A stretch of DNA of 64,000 nucleotides from Aphrophora alni (Eukaryota > Arthropoda > Insecta > Hemiptera > Aphrophoridae): positions 14,540,098 through 14,604,097 of the forward strand of contig OY740772.1 of assembly GCA_963513935.1 (NCBI GenBank). Reading direction: 5' to 3'. Positions 47,301 to 52,230 of the stretch are shown one piece after another. The first letter of the stretch is position 1; the number at the start of each line of letters is the position of its first letter. The notes beneath the pieces were generated by a model that was not told the DNA's origin, made no database searches, and saw only the letters and a program-made list of their open reading frames with translations. The position numbers were made by a program, and so were the translations under genes.

Positions 47301-47712
47301 CCTGCCTGGATTGATAATAACTACTCACCATTGAAATAGCTCAGTTGGGTATTCCAAAACCACTCACAAGTAGTGTCTTTCTGCTTCTCATGACAATAAA
47401 AACTTGATCAAGCCTGTCAAACAGGTCATAGGAAAGTAGCAAAAAAAATAAAAATCAGTTTGGTTATTTTATGGCCACATCTTGTCAAAGCGAATAGACA
47501 CCAATTCTTGTTTCTCTCCTTTTGTTAAAAAAAAATCAAGTTGTTGTCATAATTTATAAACACTCTATACATTTATTGGGTGTTTGTTTCAGGCTCAGCG
47601 AGATTACTTTGGCGCACATACTTATGAATTGTTAAACGGACCAGGCATGTTTATTCATACGAACTGGACCGGTCATGGTGGAAACGTATCCGCTAGCACT
47701 TATCAGGCCTAG
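13619..47712 (+). CDS. Pgd: 6-phosphogluconate dehydrogenase, decarboxylating (9 coding exons)
   Basis: The cytosolic enzyme oxidises and decarboxylates 6-phosphogluconate to ribulose 5-phosphate, making NADPH: the third step of the oxidative pentose phosphate pathway. Coding exons are 13619-13629, 28716-28936, 33144-33388, 38008-38184, 40012-40096, 41289-41524, 45219-45352, 45963-46185 and 47593-47712. All introns are GT-AG and phases match. The join is 1452 nt, 483 aa, the family's usual length. Seen in order: NADP-binding GLAVMG (11-16) and NRT (34-36), N104, SGGEDGA (130-136), catalytic K184 and E191 in [15 protein letters not shown], the family signature [13 protein letters not shown] (254-266), the helical C-terminal domain, and R447/H453 for substrate contact from the partner subunit of the homodimer. 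The end NVSASTYQA is typical. No break or missing key residue was seen. The transposon-filled introns make the gene 34 kb long. Confidence 0.96.
14330..14377. repeat. (TA)n microsatellite
   Basis: This is an uninterrupted run of about 24 TA dinucleotides in Pgd intron 1. Shorter TA runs occur at 40137-40162 and 44389-44413. Confidence 0.95.
15460..15665 (+). repeat. Dispersed repeat copy 1 (pairs with 18520-18715)
   Basis: It shares with 18520-18715 the core TAGGTYTCTCTTGACCAATT, then a T/C-rich tail with TTTATTTTATGT and a trailing ATAAAGC. The two lie in the same orientation 3 kb apart. The layout could be a LINE 3' end, but no coding part adjoins it. Confidence 0.6.
16300..16700 (-). pseudogene. 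PIF/Harbinger transposase fragment
   Basis: On the minus strand one frame reads [19 protein letters not shown], then [20 protein letters not shown] and LHY. This fits the N-terminal part of Harbinger (DDE_Tnp_4-like) transposases, where a YxRMTxxxFExLL helix is followed by KKDTxxRxAISPxERLxxTLRFL. Upstream, MRELN resembles the LLREL element. Stops and frame changes interrupt both sides, and no DDE residues could be found. It lies antisense to Pgd in intron 1. Confidence 0.6.
16701..17505. other. Intron 1 sequence, nothing recognised
   Basis: AT-rich DNA between the Harbinger relic and the next inverted-repeat element. No gene or clear repeat was seen. Confidence 0.5.
17680..18250 (+). repeat. 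Dispersed AT-rich repeat, copy A
   Basis: It aligns loosely along its length with 31430-31870. Shared landmarks are AAATCGAGCTTTTAA, CCAATTAT, ATAACTCAC, TTTTGATAAAATT-like and GAGAAAATT-like stretches, and GATTAAAATT. Its 3' part (about 18140-18250: ACCACTTTTTT, CAAAATGGAT, CCATCACA) is matched in reverse orientation at 27095-27230. It has no coding content. Confidence 0.55.
18520..18715 (+). repeat. Dispersed repeat copy 2 (pairs with 15460-15665)
   Basis: This is the second direct copy of the family described at 15460-15665, with the same TCTCTTGACCAATT core. It lies inside the long-TIR element. Confidence 0.6.
19795..20115 (+). pseudogene. Non-LTR retrotransposon C-terminus, decayed
   Basis: The plus strand gives, in shifting frames, LTG..L.TWGHLEG, then CQEGKGTP, then [14 protein letters not shown]. 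This matches the tail of Jockey/R1-group LINE proteins: LTGHCxLxxHL, CxxCxEEEETxxHLL, CPALxxxRxxxLG. Stops and frame shifts are frequent. The RT and RNase H parts are absent. Confidence 0.55.
20034..20060. repeat. Perfect 10-bp hairpin
   Basis: AGAGTGATAT (20034-20043) and ATATCACTCT (20051-20060) are exact complements around a 7-base loop, AGAGGGG. It lies in the LINE tail, where such a hairpin has no known role. It could be chance. Confidence 0.6.
20116..22572. other. Intron 1 sequence, nothing recognised
   Basis: AT-rich DNA. A 67-codon minus-strand frame at 20508-20711 and a 60-codon frame at 21881-22063 were inspected without finding a family match. A CCTAACCTAA telomere-like dimer occurs near 21582-21591. 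Confidence 0.5.
22573..23360 (+). pseudogene. Mariner transposase pseudogene
   Basis: Reading across frames on the plus strand gives [16 protein letters not shown] then [16 protein letters not shown] (first catalytic Asp kept), [11 protein letters not shown] (QDNAPAHTS in mariners, so the second Asp is Asn), [13 protein letters not shown] (usually YSPDLAPSDYFLF, so the third Asp is lost), KWLGGK, and [16 protein letters not shown], the mariner C-terminus. Several frame shifts and stops occur, and the N-terminal HTH is missing or unreadable. The order and spacing of blocks fit a single decayed insertion in Pgd intron 1. Terminal inverted repeats were not found. Confidence 0.85.
23361..24288. 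other. Intron 1 sequence, nothing recognised
   Basis: No gene or clear repeat was seen between the mariner relic and the 110-bp tandem array. Confidence 0.5.
24190..25070 (-). pseudogene. Non-LTR retrotransposon RNase H/C-terminus, decayed
   Basis: From high to low coordinates the minus strand gives [11 protein letters not shown] and VTLCQVPG (usually WVPGH of the RNase H domain), [13 protein letters not shown] (NExADxLAxxGS), then [11 protein letters not shown] and [11 protein letters not shown], matching LLTGHCxLRxHLxxLGL. This is the end of a Jockey-like LINE protein. Frames shift often. Most of the LTGHC segment has been multiplied into the 110-bp array. Confidence 0.6.
24289..24838. repeat. 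110-bp tandem repeat, five copies
   Basis: Copies start at 24289, 24399, 24509, 24619 and 24729, each beginning TTTTCTAAGATRGCAGTG. Copies 2-5 are almost identical; copy 1 has a few differences. On the minus strand each copy reads like part of a LINE C-terminus ([11 protein letters not shown]), so the array seems to have grown from retrotransposon coding DNA. The period is not a multiple of three, so no continuous protein results. Confidence 0.92.
25340..25850 (-). pseudogene. Mariner/Tc1-type transposase fragment
   Basis: The minus strand reads [29 protein letters not shown], then [15 protein letters not shown] and [19 protein letters not shown], then YPATAERI. This is the familiar insect mariner-like layout: SDEAHFxLxGxVNKQNxRYW, VWCGI, WFQQDGATxHTA, RxxFPxRxISRxGDIxWPPRSPDLTP, KPxTxxEL. 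The middle catalytic Asp (QQDG) remains, but the PPRSPD block is degraded. At least three frame breaks occur. Confidence 0.8.
25851..26220. other. Intron 1 sequence, nothing recognised
   Basis: No supported feature. Confidence 0.45.
26221..26363. repeat. Imperfect 40-bp inverted repeat
   Basis: Bases 26221-26260 and about 26323-26363 are reverse complements with a few mismatches. Both contain AATTTCTTGKTAATTGACTA or its complement, then AGAAGTTT. About 60 bases separate the arms. This is likely a MITE or foldback remnant. Confidence 0.7.
26364..27094. other. Intron 1 sequence, nothing recognised
   Basis: It includes one isolated copy of the shared GTGAGAAAGTTTG terminal motif (near 26576). 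No coding relic was recognised. A 61-codon minus-strand frame covers the motif but has no family match. Confidence 0.45.
27095..27230 (-). repeat. Dispersed AT-rich repeat, inverted partial copy
   Basis: Its reverse complement follows the 3' part of the repeat at 17680-18250: CCAAAACCAC, a run of T, CAAAATGGAT, then ATCCATCACA and TTTTTCT-like sequence. Open frames on both strands here (up to 88 codons) are not protein-like. Confidence 0.55.
27231..28715. other. End of Pgd intron 1, nothing recognised
   Basis: AT-rich DNA up to the exon 2 acceptor, with a G-run near 27907-27917. No gene relic recognised. Confidence 0.5.
28716..28936 (+). CDS. Pgd: Pgd coding exon 2 (residues 4-78)
   Basis: The acceptor is TTTTTCAG and the donor is G|GTATTT. 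It encodes most of the Rossmann NADP-binding fold, including GLAVMGQNL and YNRT. The last base begins the Ala78 codon completed in exon 3. Confidence 0.95.
28937..29879. other. First part of Pgd intron 2, nothing recognised
   Basis: AT-rich intron sequence without a recognisable element. Confidence 0.5.
29880..30600 (-). pseudogene. R1-group-like LINE C-terminus, decayed
   Basis: The minus strand, read over two or three frames, gives [20 protein letters not shown], then [18 protein letters not shown] and [16 protein letters not shown]1-type non-LTR elements have WQxRWxxSxKGRWTHRLIP, WxxRxHGExNFYLTQxLTGHG and CxxCGxVEDAEHTLFxCPRW in this order. The region has higher G+C than its surroundings, as expected for inserted coding DNA. 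Many stops occur and no RT domain is seen here. Its downstream end is approximate. Confidence 0.65.
30601..31429. other. Pgd intron 2, nothing recognised
   Basis: AT-rich intron sequence without a supported feature. Confidence 0.45.
31430..31870 (+). repeat. Dispersed AT-rich repeat, copy B
   Basis: This is a diverged direct copy of 17680-18140, with AAATCGAGCTTTTAA, CCAATTAT, ATAACTCAC and a matching tail. It lies in intron 2 and has no coding content. Confidence 0.55.
32130..32295 (+). pseudogene. Mariner-like transposase N-terminal HTH, fragment
   Basis: The plus strand reads [19 protein letters not shown], then [18 protein letters not shown] and NVMGHF. This fits the N-terminal domain of a common insect mariner-like transposase: EQRxxVVExYxxxxSYxxxxxxFxxxFPxxxxPSKxTIxRLVxxF. 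No catalytic part follows. Confidence 0.55.
32560..32965 (+). pseudogene. RTE/endonuclease-RT LINE C-terminus, decayed
   Basis: The plus strand reads [50 protein letters not shown] and, near the end, [16 protein letters not shown]. This is the well-known tail of RTE-like and related LINE polyproteins: RRxLRIxWxxxIxNxEL, IRRRKWRWIGHTLRKP, IAxQALxWNPQGxRxRGRPxxTWRR, RxxWRxxVxALC. In-frame stops and one frame shift are present. It ends about 180 bp before exon 3. Confidence 0.75.
33144..33388 (+). CDS. Pgd: Pgd coding exon 3 (residues 78-159)
   Basis: The acceptor is TTGATAG and the donor CAA|GTAAGT. It encodes [15 protein letters not shown] and [20 protein letters not shown], which line the substrate site. 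The exon ends in phase 0. Confidence 0.95.
33389..34849. other. First part of Pgd intron 3, no clear element
   Basis: It contains A-runs and T-runs (33709-33754) and a 78-codon frame at 34504-34740 that I do not recognise. No splice or domain evidence makes it a gene. Confidence 0.5.
34850..35015 (-). pseudogene. Possible LINE RNase H tail, decayed
   Basis: On the minus strand I read [16 protein letters not shown], then a short stretch and [12 protein letters not shown]. This resembles the segment after the RNase H domain in Jockey-like LINEs (GSxTPLIGPEPxCGI, then WxxxxGxRQAKxL). The stretch is short and stop-containing, and the upstream WVPGH block is missing. Confidence 0.4.
35016..35602. 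other. Unassigned, relatively GC-rich intron 3 segment
   Basis: This part of intron 3 is less AT-rich than its surroundings and has several overlapping open frames of about 60 codons (35141-35536). I could not match any of them to a family. The composition suggests further old transposon coding DNA. Confidence 0.4.
35649..35691 (-). ncRNA. Degenerate hammerhead-ribozyme-like motif, left copy
   Basis: On the minus strand: CTTGAAAATGG, AGGAATA, GCCAAAACGGCCGTC. This follows the layout of hammerhead ribozymes known from Penelope-like elements: CUGANGA core, short stem II, GAAA, a tiny stem III (AC...GU) and a GUC cleavage triplet. Core positions equivalent to C3, G8 and G12 differ from consensus, so self-cleavage is not expected. 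Its place in the 3' end of the element supports the reading. Confidence 0.4.
36020..36320 (-). pseudogene. Penelope-like GIY-YIG endonuclease, decayed
   Basis: The minus strand reads [20 protein letters not shown], then after a one-base shift [20 protein letters not shown] and [12 protein letters not shown]. These are the CxxCxxxYIGxTxRxFxxRxxEH and HxxxxxH blocks of the endonuclease fused to Penelope-like RTs. In the first motif the usual GxxYIG reads PKIYIG. About 290 bp of other sequence (36325-36613) separates it from the RT linker. Confidence 0.72.
36325..36613. repeat. Insertion-like segment with hairpin and 27-bp direct repeat
   Basis: The segment separates linker and endonuclease of the Penelope-like protein, so it looks inserted. 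It holds two tandem copies of a 27-28-bp unit (TTAAGAATTAACTTGTAC plus flank, about 36423-36478). It also has a hairpin whose arms GCCCCTTAC (36577-36585) and GTAAGGGGC (36605-36613) are exact complements, with an inner GACAC/GTGTC stem. It abuts the linker exactly at the hairpin. The element type is unknown. Confidence 0.55.
36614..37312 (-). pseudogene. Penelope-like reverse transcriptase, truncated
   Basis: One minus-strand frame gives [20 protein letters not shown] then [15 protein letters not shown] and [13 protein letters not shown], which match the RT blocks GLAMGSPLSPxxANIFM and RYVDD of the Penelope-like class. After a TGA (37013-37015) the same frame continues into [17 protein letters not shown] and [11 protein letters not shown], the linker between RT and endonuclease. 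About 55 residues between YVDD and the linker are missing and a short shifted stretch ([11 protein letters not shown]) remains. The N-terminal RT half is absent. The first 12 residues of the open frame ([12 protein letters not shown]) are an artefact of the inverted junction. Confidence 0.82.
37738..37775 (+). ncRNA. Degenerate hammerhead-like motif, right copy
   Basis: This is the plus-strand counterpart in the inverted arm: CTTGAAAATGGC, GGAATA, GCCAAAACGGCCATC. Stem II (TGGC/GCCA) is better preserved than in the left copy, but stem III has a C-A mismatch and the same core changes are present. Confidence 0.4.
37821..38007. other. End of Pgd intron 3
   Basis: Plain AT-rich intron sequence up to the exon 4 acceptor. 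Confidence 0.5.
38008..38184 (+). CDS. Pgd: Pgd coding exon 4 (residues 160-218)
   Basis: The acceptor is TTTTCCAG and the donor CAG|GTAGGT. It carries the catalytic Lys184 and Glu191 within [18 protein letters not shown]. The exon is in phase 0 at both ends. Confidence 0.96.
38706..38814. repeat. 40-bp near-perfect hairpin
   Basis: Arms 38706-38745 and 38775-38814 pair at 39 of 40 positions (ATTTTGAAACTTTAGC versus its complement, one G-T/A-C type change), with a 29-base loop. It lies in Pgd intron 4. It may be the end structure of a short DNA element or a hairpin-RNA source. Confidence 0.88.
38860..39110 (-). pseudogene. Mariner-like transposase C-terminus, decayed
   Basis: The minus strand reads [20 protein letters not shown], then [20 protein letters not shown] and [12 protein letters not shown]. 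It fits the mariner-like end RSPDLTPLDFFLWGxLKxxVY, KPxxIxELKxRIxEAxxxITPExLRxxxxxxxxR. The third catalytic Asp in SPDL is kept. About 300 bp away, CAGGGTGTTCTAAAAAGT (near 38551) resembles the terminal repeat of such elements. No upstream transposase part remains. Confidence 0.72.
39111..40011. other. Rest of Pgd intron 4
   Basis: It contains one copy of the shared terminal motif GGTGAGTGAGAAAGTTT at 39259-39275, preceded by TTTATTTGGTT as at 19540-19564. Otherwise I see nothing recognisable. Confidence 0.5.
40012..40096 (+). CDS. Pgd: Pgd coding exon 5 (residues 219-247)
   Basis: The acceptor is TTCTTGTAG and the donor GATG|GTAAGT. It encodes [18 protein letters not shown] and following residues, the helix region usual after the catalytic segment. 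The single last base begins the Gly247 codon. Confidence 0.95.
40180..40930 (-). pseudogene. Jockey-like LINE RNase H and C-terminus, decayed
   Basis: From high to low coordinates the minus strand gives [18 protein letters not shown] (usually LGxYxTVFQAEVxAI), then [20 protein letters not shown] then [15 protein letters not shown] (RNase H end: GHxGxxGNExADxLAxxGSxTPLxGPEPxCGI), then KTAEHILL and CEALKRL (EETAEHILxxCxAL). The blocks are in the right order for one Jockey-type insertion. Stops and frame shifts are frequent. It fills much of Pgd intron 5. Confidence 0.72.
41289..41524 (+). CDS. Pgd: Pgd coding exon 6 (residues 247-325)
   Basis: The acceptor is ATCTACAG and the donor CAG|GTAAGA. 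It encodes the 6PGD family signature [14 protein letters not shown] and then [16 protein letters not shown]. The exon ends in phase 0. Confidence 0.96.
41661..41683. repeat. Perfect 10-bp hairpin next to TTAACCCT
   Basis: TTCTGAACAC and GTGTTCAGAA are exact complements around a three-base loop. Just upstream is TTAACCCTCAAACCGCC (41644-41660), which looks like the TTAA plus CCCT end of piggyBac-type elements. A matching right end was not found. Confidence 0.6.
42885..43380 (+). repeat. Diverged direct repeat, two copies
   Basis: Copies at about 42885-43025 and 43240-43380 share TCTAATGAAAATTTTATAAA (and the following TTGATT), plus TTGGCCTAAC and a matching T-rich stretch. The offset is about 355 bp, in the same orientation. 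Confidence 0.65.
43423..43500. repeat. Pogo/Tigger-like terminal sequence
   Basis: The stretch TACAACCTTGTTAAGTCAGA, followed by GGGACCGCGGCCAATCCGAC and a few bases further GTTAGCCGGAG, stands out as GC-rich. It resembles the terminal inverted repeats of pogo/Tigger DNA elements, with a left-end word like a TTAAGTC(A/C)GACC...GGGACC pattern. A convincing complementary right end was not found; GATAAGCCGAAGC near 45180 is the best weak candidate. Confidence 0.35.
43501..45218. other. Rest of Pgd intron 6, mixed composition
   Basis: This region includes GC-rich patches (43680-43790, 44100-44140, 44971-45020) in AT-rich DNA and a (TA)n run at 44389-44413. The patches may be the interior of a DNA transposon. 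No coding relic was recognised. Confidence 0.45.
44971..45017. promoter_or_regulatory. CCAAT, GC-box and CRE-like cluster
   Basis: Within 46 bases lie CCAAT (44972-44976), GTGGGCGGGCGTGG (44985-44998) and a full palindromic TGACGTCA (45009-45016). They sit about 200 bp before Pgd exon 7. The sites match vertebrate-style binding words. In an insect intron they may equally be part of a transposon end. No start codon or exon depends on them. Confidence 0.25.
45219..45352 (+). CDS. Pgd: Pgd coding exon 7 (residues 326-370)
   Basis: The acceptor is TATTACAG and the donor AG|GTAAGT. It encodes [14 protein letters not shown] and [14 protein letters not shown], strongly conserved in the C-terminal helical domain. 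Two bases begin the Ser370 codon. Confidence 0.96.
45377..45864. mobile_element. MITE-like element filling intron 7
   Basis: The left end TTGTACAAACTTTCTTAC (from about 45379) and the right end GTGAGAAACTTTGTGCAA (to about 45864) are reverse complements with few mismatches. They carry the same motif as the ends of the 17506-19587 element. About 490 of the 610 bp of intron 7 lie between them. There is no coding content. Confidence 0.5.
45963..46185 (+). CDS. Pgd: Pgd coding exon 8 (residues 370-444)
   Basis: The acceptor is TTTTTACAG and the donor CAG|GTAAGC. It encodes [18 protein letters not shown] and [16 protein letters not shown]. The exon ends in phase 0. Confidence 0.95.
46186..47140. 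other. First part of Pgd intron 8, nothing recognised
   Basis: AT-rich intron. An 81-codon frame at 46621-46866 is not protein-like. A short GC-richer stretch (46290-46440) may be old coding DNA but was not identified. Confidence 0.45.
47141..47345 (+). pseudogene. Mariner-like transposase fragment (weak)
   Basis: The plus strand reads RDEIWISF, then [19 protein letters not shown]. Mariner-type enzymes have GDExWVxxY at the first Asp and, 40-50 residues later, QxxxSxxKxMxTVFWDxxG. Order and spacing agree; the rest is too decayed to follow. Confidence 0.45.
47593..47712 (+). CDS. Pgd: Pgd coding exon 9 (residues 445-483, stop)
   Basis: The acceptor is TGTTTCAG. It encodes [14 protein letters not shown], with Arg447 and His453 reaching the partner's active site, then [18 protein letters not shown] and a TAG stop at 47710-47712. 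Confidence 0.96.
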   Translation, partial: AQRDYFGAHTYELLNGPGMFIHTNWTGHGGNVSASTYQA

Positions 47713-48015
47713 TATAAGTTATTCAATAAGTTATTTTCAATTTACAAGCTAACAGCATACTTATATTTTTATTTAAAGTTCAAAACTTGTTACCATTGTA
47801 AAATGTTTGTTTGTAAAATGAAAATATTTCTTTAAGGAGATCACCATTTTGCCTTTTATATCATTCAAATATCATTCCTTCAACATTTTATATACTATTA
47901 TTTATGGTGTTATGTTTTTATAAATGGTATTTTTTGCCTTGGTGTTTTAATTTTTGTATTAAATACAATGTATTTGTTACGAAGGAAATAAATCATTTAA
48001 TATAGTGTTTATTGA
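47713..48015 (+). other. Pgd: Pgd 3' UTR
   Basis: This is AT-rich sequence after the TAG stop. A canonical AATAAA at 47987-47992 lies about 275 bp after the stop, so cleavage is expected near 48005-48020. I see no other conserved element. Confidence 0.6.
47987..47992 (+). terminator. Pgd: Pgd polyadenylation signal AATAAA
   Basis: An exact hexamer, followed some 10-30 bases later by a T/G-containing stretch (ATATAGTGTTTATTG). It is the first exact AATAAA after the stop codon. Confidence 0.65.
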
Positions 48016-48160
48016 AGATATATTTTATTACAAACCCTTTCGTTTATATAATTGGTATAGTTTATTTATGACTTTGCCATTATTTCTGTATGTATACAGA
48101 ATGTTTCAAGAATATGAATCAACTCTTGTTGATCAAGTAGGAAAACAAAAGAGCAACATT

Positions 48161-48500
48161 TTCAGAAATTGAAAATATTCCTTAACTTCTAAGTTATTTT
48201 CATTTTTCTAAAAGAATTTGTAGGTTAGTTTAAGCTAGTTCATTAGTATGGCATGTAAAGTACGATAGCAAGGTTTAAAATAAATAAAGTTATATTTATA
48301 TTAACATCTAAAGATGCAGAATTTAATTCTGACTCAAACTATCAATTCAGAAATTGAAAATATTCATTAAATTCGGAGTTATTATCATTTTTCTAAAAAT
48401 ATTTGTAGATTAGTTAAAGCTAGTTCATTAGTATGACATGTAGAGTGCATCACTTCTTTTACAAGATTTACTGTATTGAAGAAAAAAAATAGCAAGGTTT
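48161..48500 (+). repeat. Diverged direct duplication before the satellite
   Basis: Two copies start at 48161 and 48346 (offset 185 bp). Both carry TTCAGAAATTGAAAATATTC, then TTTTTCTAAAA, TTGTAG and AAGCTAGTTCATTAGTATG. Between them, ATCTAAAGATGCAGAATT resembles the satellite's CATCAATAGATGCAGAATT. It may be an old relative of the satellite. Confidence 0.65.
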
Positions 48501-50447
48501 AAAATATATATATATTTTTTTTTTATTTCAATTATATATATCAATAGGCACAGAATCCAAAGTAGATCATTCACTGAAAAAATCTTTTCAGTATCACTAT
48601 TAGTTTGGAAGAAATATATCAGTTTAAAGGTTTTCAAAAAAGATCAAAATTGTTTTAAACCAATGATATGGGTATCAAAAGATGCAGAATTGAAAGGAGA
48701 ATAAACCCTGAAAAAATCACTTTGATATCTCAAATGGTTTAAGAGTTATTGCAATTTATACGTTAATAAAAATACCAGATTTTAACATTTCCCGTTTCGC
48801 CACTTGCAATACCTTTTTAAATCGCCTGTAGCTCCATAACTATACATCGTAATGATATCAAAATTTACATGAGGAAAGAAGAAAGTTGAAATTTTACTGT
48901 GGTGTTTTCAATTCGAAAATATCTCTTATAGTTTCTGAGTAATTAACTCGTGAAAACAGCCAATTTTCCAACTTTGCAAAATGCTAAGGTACCCCCCCTT
49001 GCAGTTTTTTTAGGCGAAAAAGTGAGTTTTTGATTTTTGAATGTTTCTATAGCTTAATAGAAGCAGAATTAAATTTGGAGTCGAGGGGTGCTAATGAAAT
49101 TTCTAAATTTTTAATATTTTTTCATTTTTATCTATTTTTTTGTAAAAATTTGAACATTTAACAAAACCAATGATATGCACATCAATAGATGCAGAATTGA
49201 AAGGAGAGTAAACCCTGAAAAAGACACTTTAAAATCTCAAAGGGTTTACGAGTAATTGCAGTTTAAAAGTTTTTCAAAAAAGATCAAAATTGTTTTAAAC
49301 CAATGATATGGGTATCAAAAGATGCAGAATTGAAAGGAGAATAAACCCTGAAAAAATCACTTTGACATCTCAAATGGTTTAAGAGTTATTGCAATTTATA
49401 CGTTATTAAAAATACCAGATTTTAACATTTCCCGTTTCGCCACTTGCAATACCTTTTTAAATCGCCTGTAGCTCCATAACTATACATCGTAATGATATCA
49501 AAATTTACATGAGGAAAGAAAAAAGTTGAAATTTTACTGTGGTGTTTTCAATTCGAAAATATCTCTTATAGTTTCTGAGTAATTAACTCGTGAAAACAGC
49601 CAATTTTCCAACTTTGCAAAATGCTAAGGTACCCCCCTTGCAGTTTTTTTAGGCGAAAAAGTGAGTTTTTGATTTTTGAATGTTTCTATAGCTTAATAGA
49701 AGCAGAATTAAATTTGGAGTCGAGGGGTGCTAATGAAATTTCAAAATTTTTAATATTTTTTTCATTTTTATCTATTTTTTTGTAAAAATTTGAACATTTA
49801 ACAAAACCAATGATATGCACATCAATAGATGCAGAATTGAAAGGAGAGTAAACCCTGAAAAAGACACTTTAAAATCTCAAAGGGTTTACGAGTAATTGCA
49901 GTTTAAAAGTTTTTCAAAAAAGATCAAAATTGTTTTAAACCAATGATATGGGTATCAAAAGATGCAGAATTGAAAGGAGAATAAACCCTGAAAAAATCAC
50001 TTTGATATCTCAAATGGTTTAAGAGTTATTGCAATTTATACGTTAATAAAAATACCAGATTTTAACATTTCCCGTTTCGCCACTTGCAATACCTTTTTAA
50101 ATCGCCTGTAGTTCCATAACTATACACATCGTAATGATATCAAAATTTACATGACGAAAGATGAAAGTTGAAATTTTACTGTGGTGTTTTCAATTCGAAA
50201 ATATCTCTTATAATTTCTGAGTAATTAACTCGTGAAAACAGCCAATTTTCCAACTTTGCAAAATGCTAAGGACCCCCCTTGCAGTTTTTTTAGGCGAAAA
50301 AGTGAGTTTTTGATTTTTGAATGTTTCTATAGCTTAATAGAAGCAGAATTAAATTTGGAGTCGAGGGGTGCTAATGAAATTTCAAAATATTTAATATTTT
50401 TTCATTTTTATCTATTTTTTTGTAAAAATTTGAACATTTAACAAAAC

Positions 50448-51086
50448 CAATGATATGCACATCAATAGATGCAGAATTGAAAGGAGAATAAACCCTGAAA
50501 AAATCACTTTGATATCTCAAATGGTTTAAGAGTTATTGCAATTTATACGTTAATAAAAATACCAGATTTTAACATTTCCCGTTTCGCCACTTGCAATACC
50601 TTTTTAAATCGCCTGTAGCTCCATAACTATACATCGTAATGATATCAAAATTTACATGAGGAAAGAAGAAAGTTGAAATTTTACTGTGGTGTTTTCAATT
50701 CGAAAATATCTCTTATAGTTTCTGAGTAATTAACTCGTGAAAACAGCCAATTTTCCAACTTTGCAAAATGCTAAGGTACCCCCCTTGCAGTTTTTTTAGG
50801 CGAAAAAGTGAGTTTTTGATTTTTGAATGTTTCTATAGCTTAATAGAAGCAGAATTAAATTTGGAGTCGAGGGGTGCTAATGAAATTTCAAAATATTTAA
50901 TATTTTTTCATTTTTATCTATTTTTTTGTAAAAATTTGAACATTTAACAAAACCAATGATATGCACATCAATAGATGCAGAATTGAAAGGAGAGTAAACC
51001 CTGAAAAAGACACTTTAAAATCTCAAAGGGTTTACGAGTAATTGCAGTTTAAAAGTTTTTCAAAAAAGATCAAAATTGTTTTAAAC
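50448..51086 (+). repeat. Hybrid satellite unit after internal deletion (first)
   Basis: The segment starts as the CACATC-type duplicate but switches, after GAATTGAAAGGAGA, to the GGTATC-type continuation (ATAAACCCTGAAAAAATCAC). About 133 bp is therefore missing and the preceding spacing is 507 bp instead of 639. A second identical junction begins at 51592. Confidence 0.85.
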
Positions 51087-51591
51087 CAATGATATGGGTA
51101 TTAAAAGATGCAGAATTGAAAGGAGAATAAACCCTGAAAAAATCACTTTGATATCTCAAATGGTTTAAGAGTTATTGCAATTTATACGTTAATAAAAATA
51201 CCAGATTTTAACATTTCCCGTTTCGCCACTTGCAATACCTTTTTAAATCGCCTGTAGCTCCATAACTATACATCGTAATGATATCAAAATTTACATGAGG
51301 AAAGAAGAAAGTTGAAATTTTACTGTGGTGTTTTCAATTCGAAAATATCTCTTATAGTTTCTGAGTAATTAACTCGTGAAAACAGCCAATTTTCCAACTT
51401 TGCAAAATGCTAAGGACCCCCCTTGCAGTTTTTTTAGGCGAAAAAGTGAGTTTTTGATTTTTGAATGTTTCTATAGCTTAATAGAAGCAGAATTAAATTT
51501 GGAGTCGAGGGGTGCTAATGAAATTTCAAAATATTTAATATTTTTTCATTTTTATCTATTTTTTTGTAAAAATTTGAACATTTAACAAAAC

Positions 51592-52230
51592 CAATGATAT
51601 GCACATCAATAGATGCAGAATTGAAAGGAGAATAAACCCTGAAAAAATCACTTTGATATCTCAAATGGTTTAAGAGTTATTGCAATTTATACGTTAATAA
51701 AAATACCAGATTTTAACATTTCCCGTTTCGCCACTTGCAATACCTTTTTAAATCGCCTGTAGCTCCATAACTATACATCGTAATGATATCAAAATTTACA
51801 TGAGGAAAGAAGAAAGTTGAAATTTTACTGTGGTGTTTTCAATTCGAAAATATCTCTTATAGTTTCTGAGTAATTAACTCGTGAAAACAGCCAATTTTCC
51901 AACTTTGCAAAATGCTAAGGTACCCCCCTTGCAGTTTTTTTAGGCGAAAAAGTGAGTTTTTGATTTTTGAATGTTTCTATAGCTTAATAGAAGCAGAATT
52001 AAATTTGGAGTCGAGGGGTGCTAATGAAATTTCAAAATATTTAATATTTTTTCATTTTTATCTATTTTTTTGTAAAAATTTGAACATTTAACAAAACCAA
52101 TGATATGCACATCAATAGATGCAGAATTGAAAGGAGAGTAAACCCTGAAAAAGACACTTTAAAATCTCAAAGGGTTTACGAGTAATTGCAGTTTAAAAGT
52201 TTTTCAAAAAAGATCAAAATTGTTTTAAAC
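51592..52230 (+). repeat. Hybrid satellite unit after internal deletion (second)
   Basis: The same junction as at 50448, exactly 1144 bp further on. The preceding spacing is 505 bp. The equal junction and spacing suggest that one recombination event was copied as a two-unit block. Confidence 0.85.
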
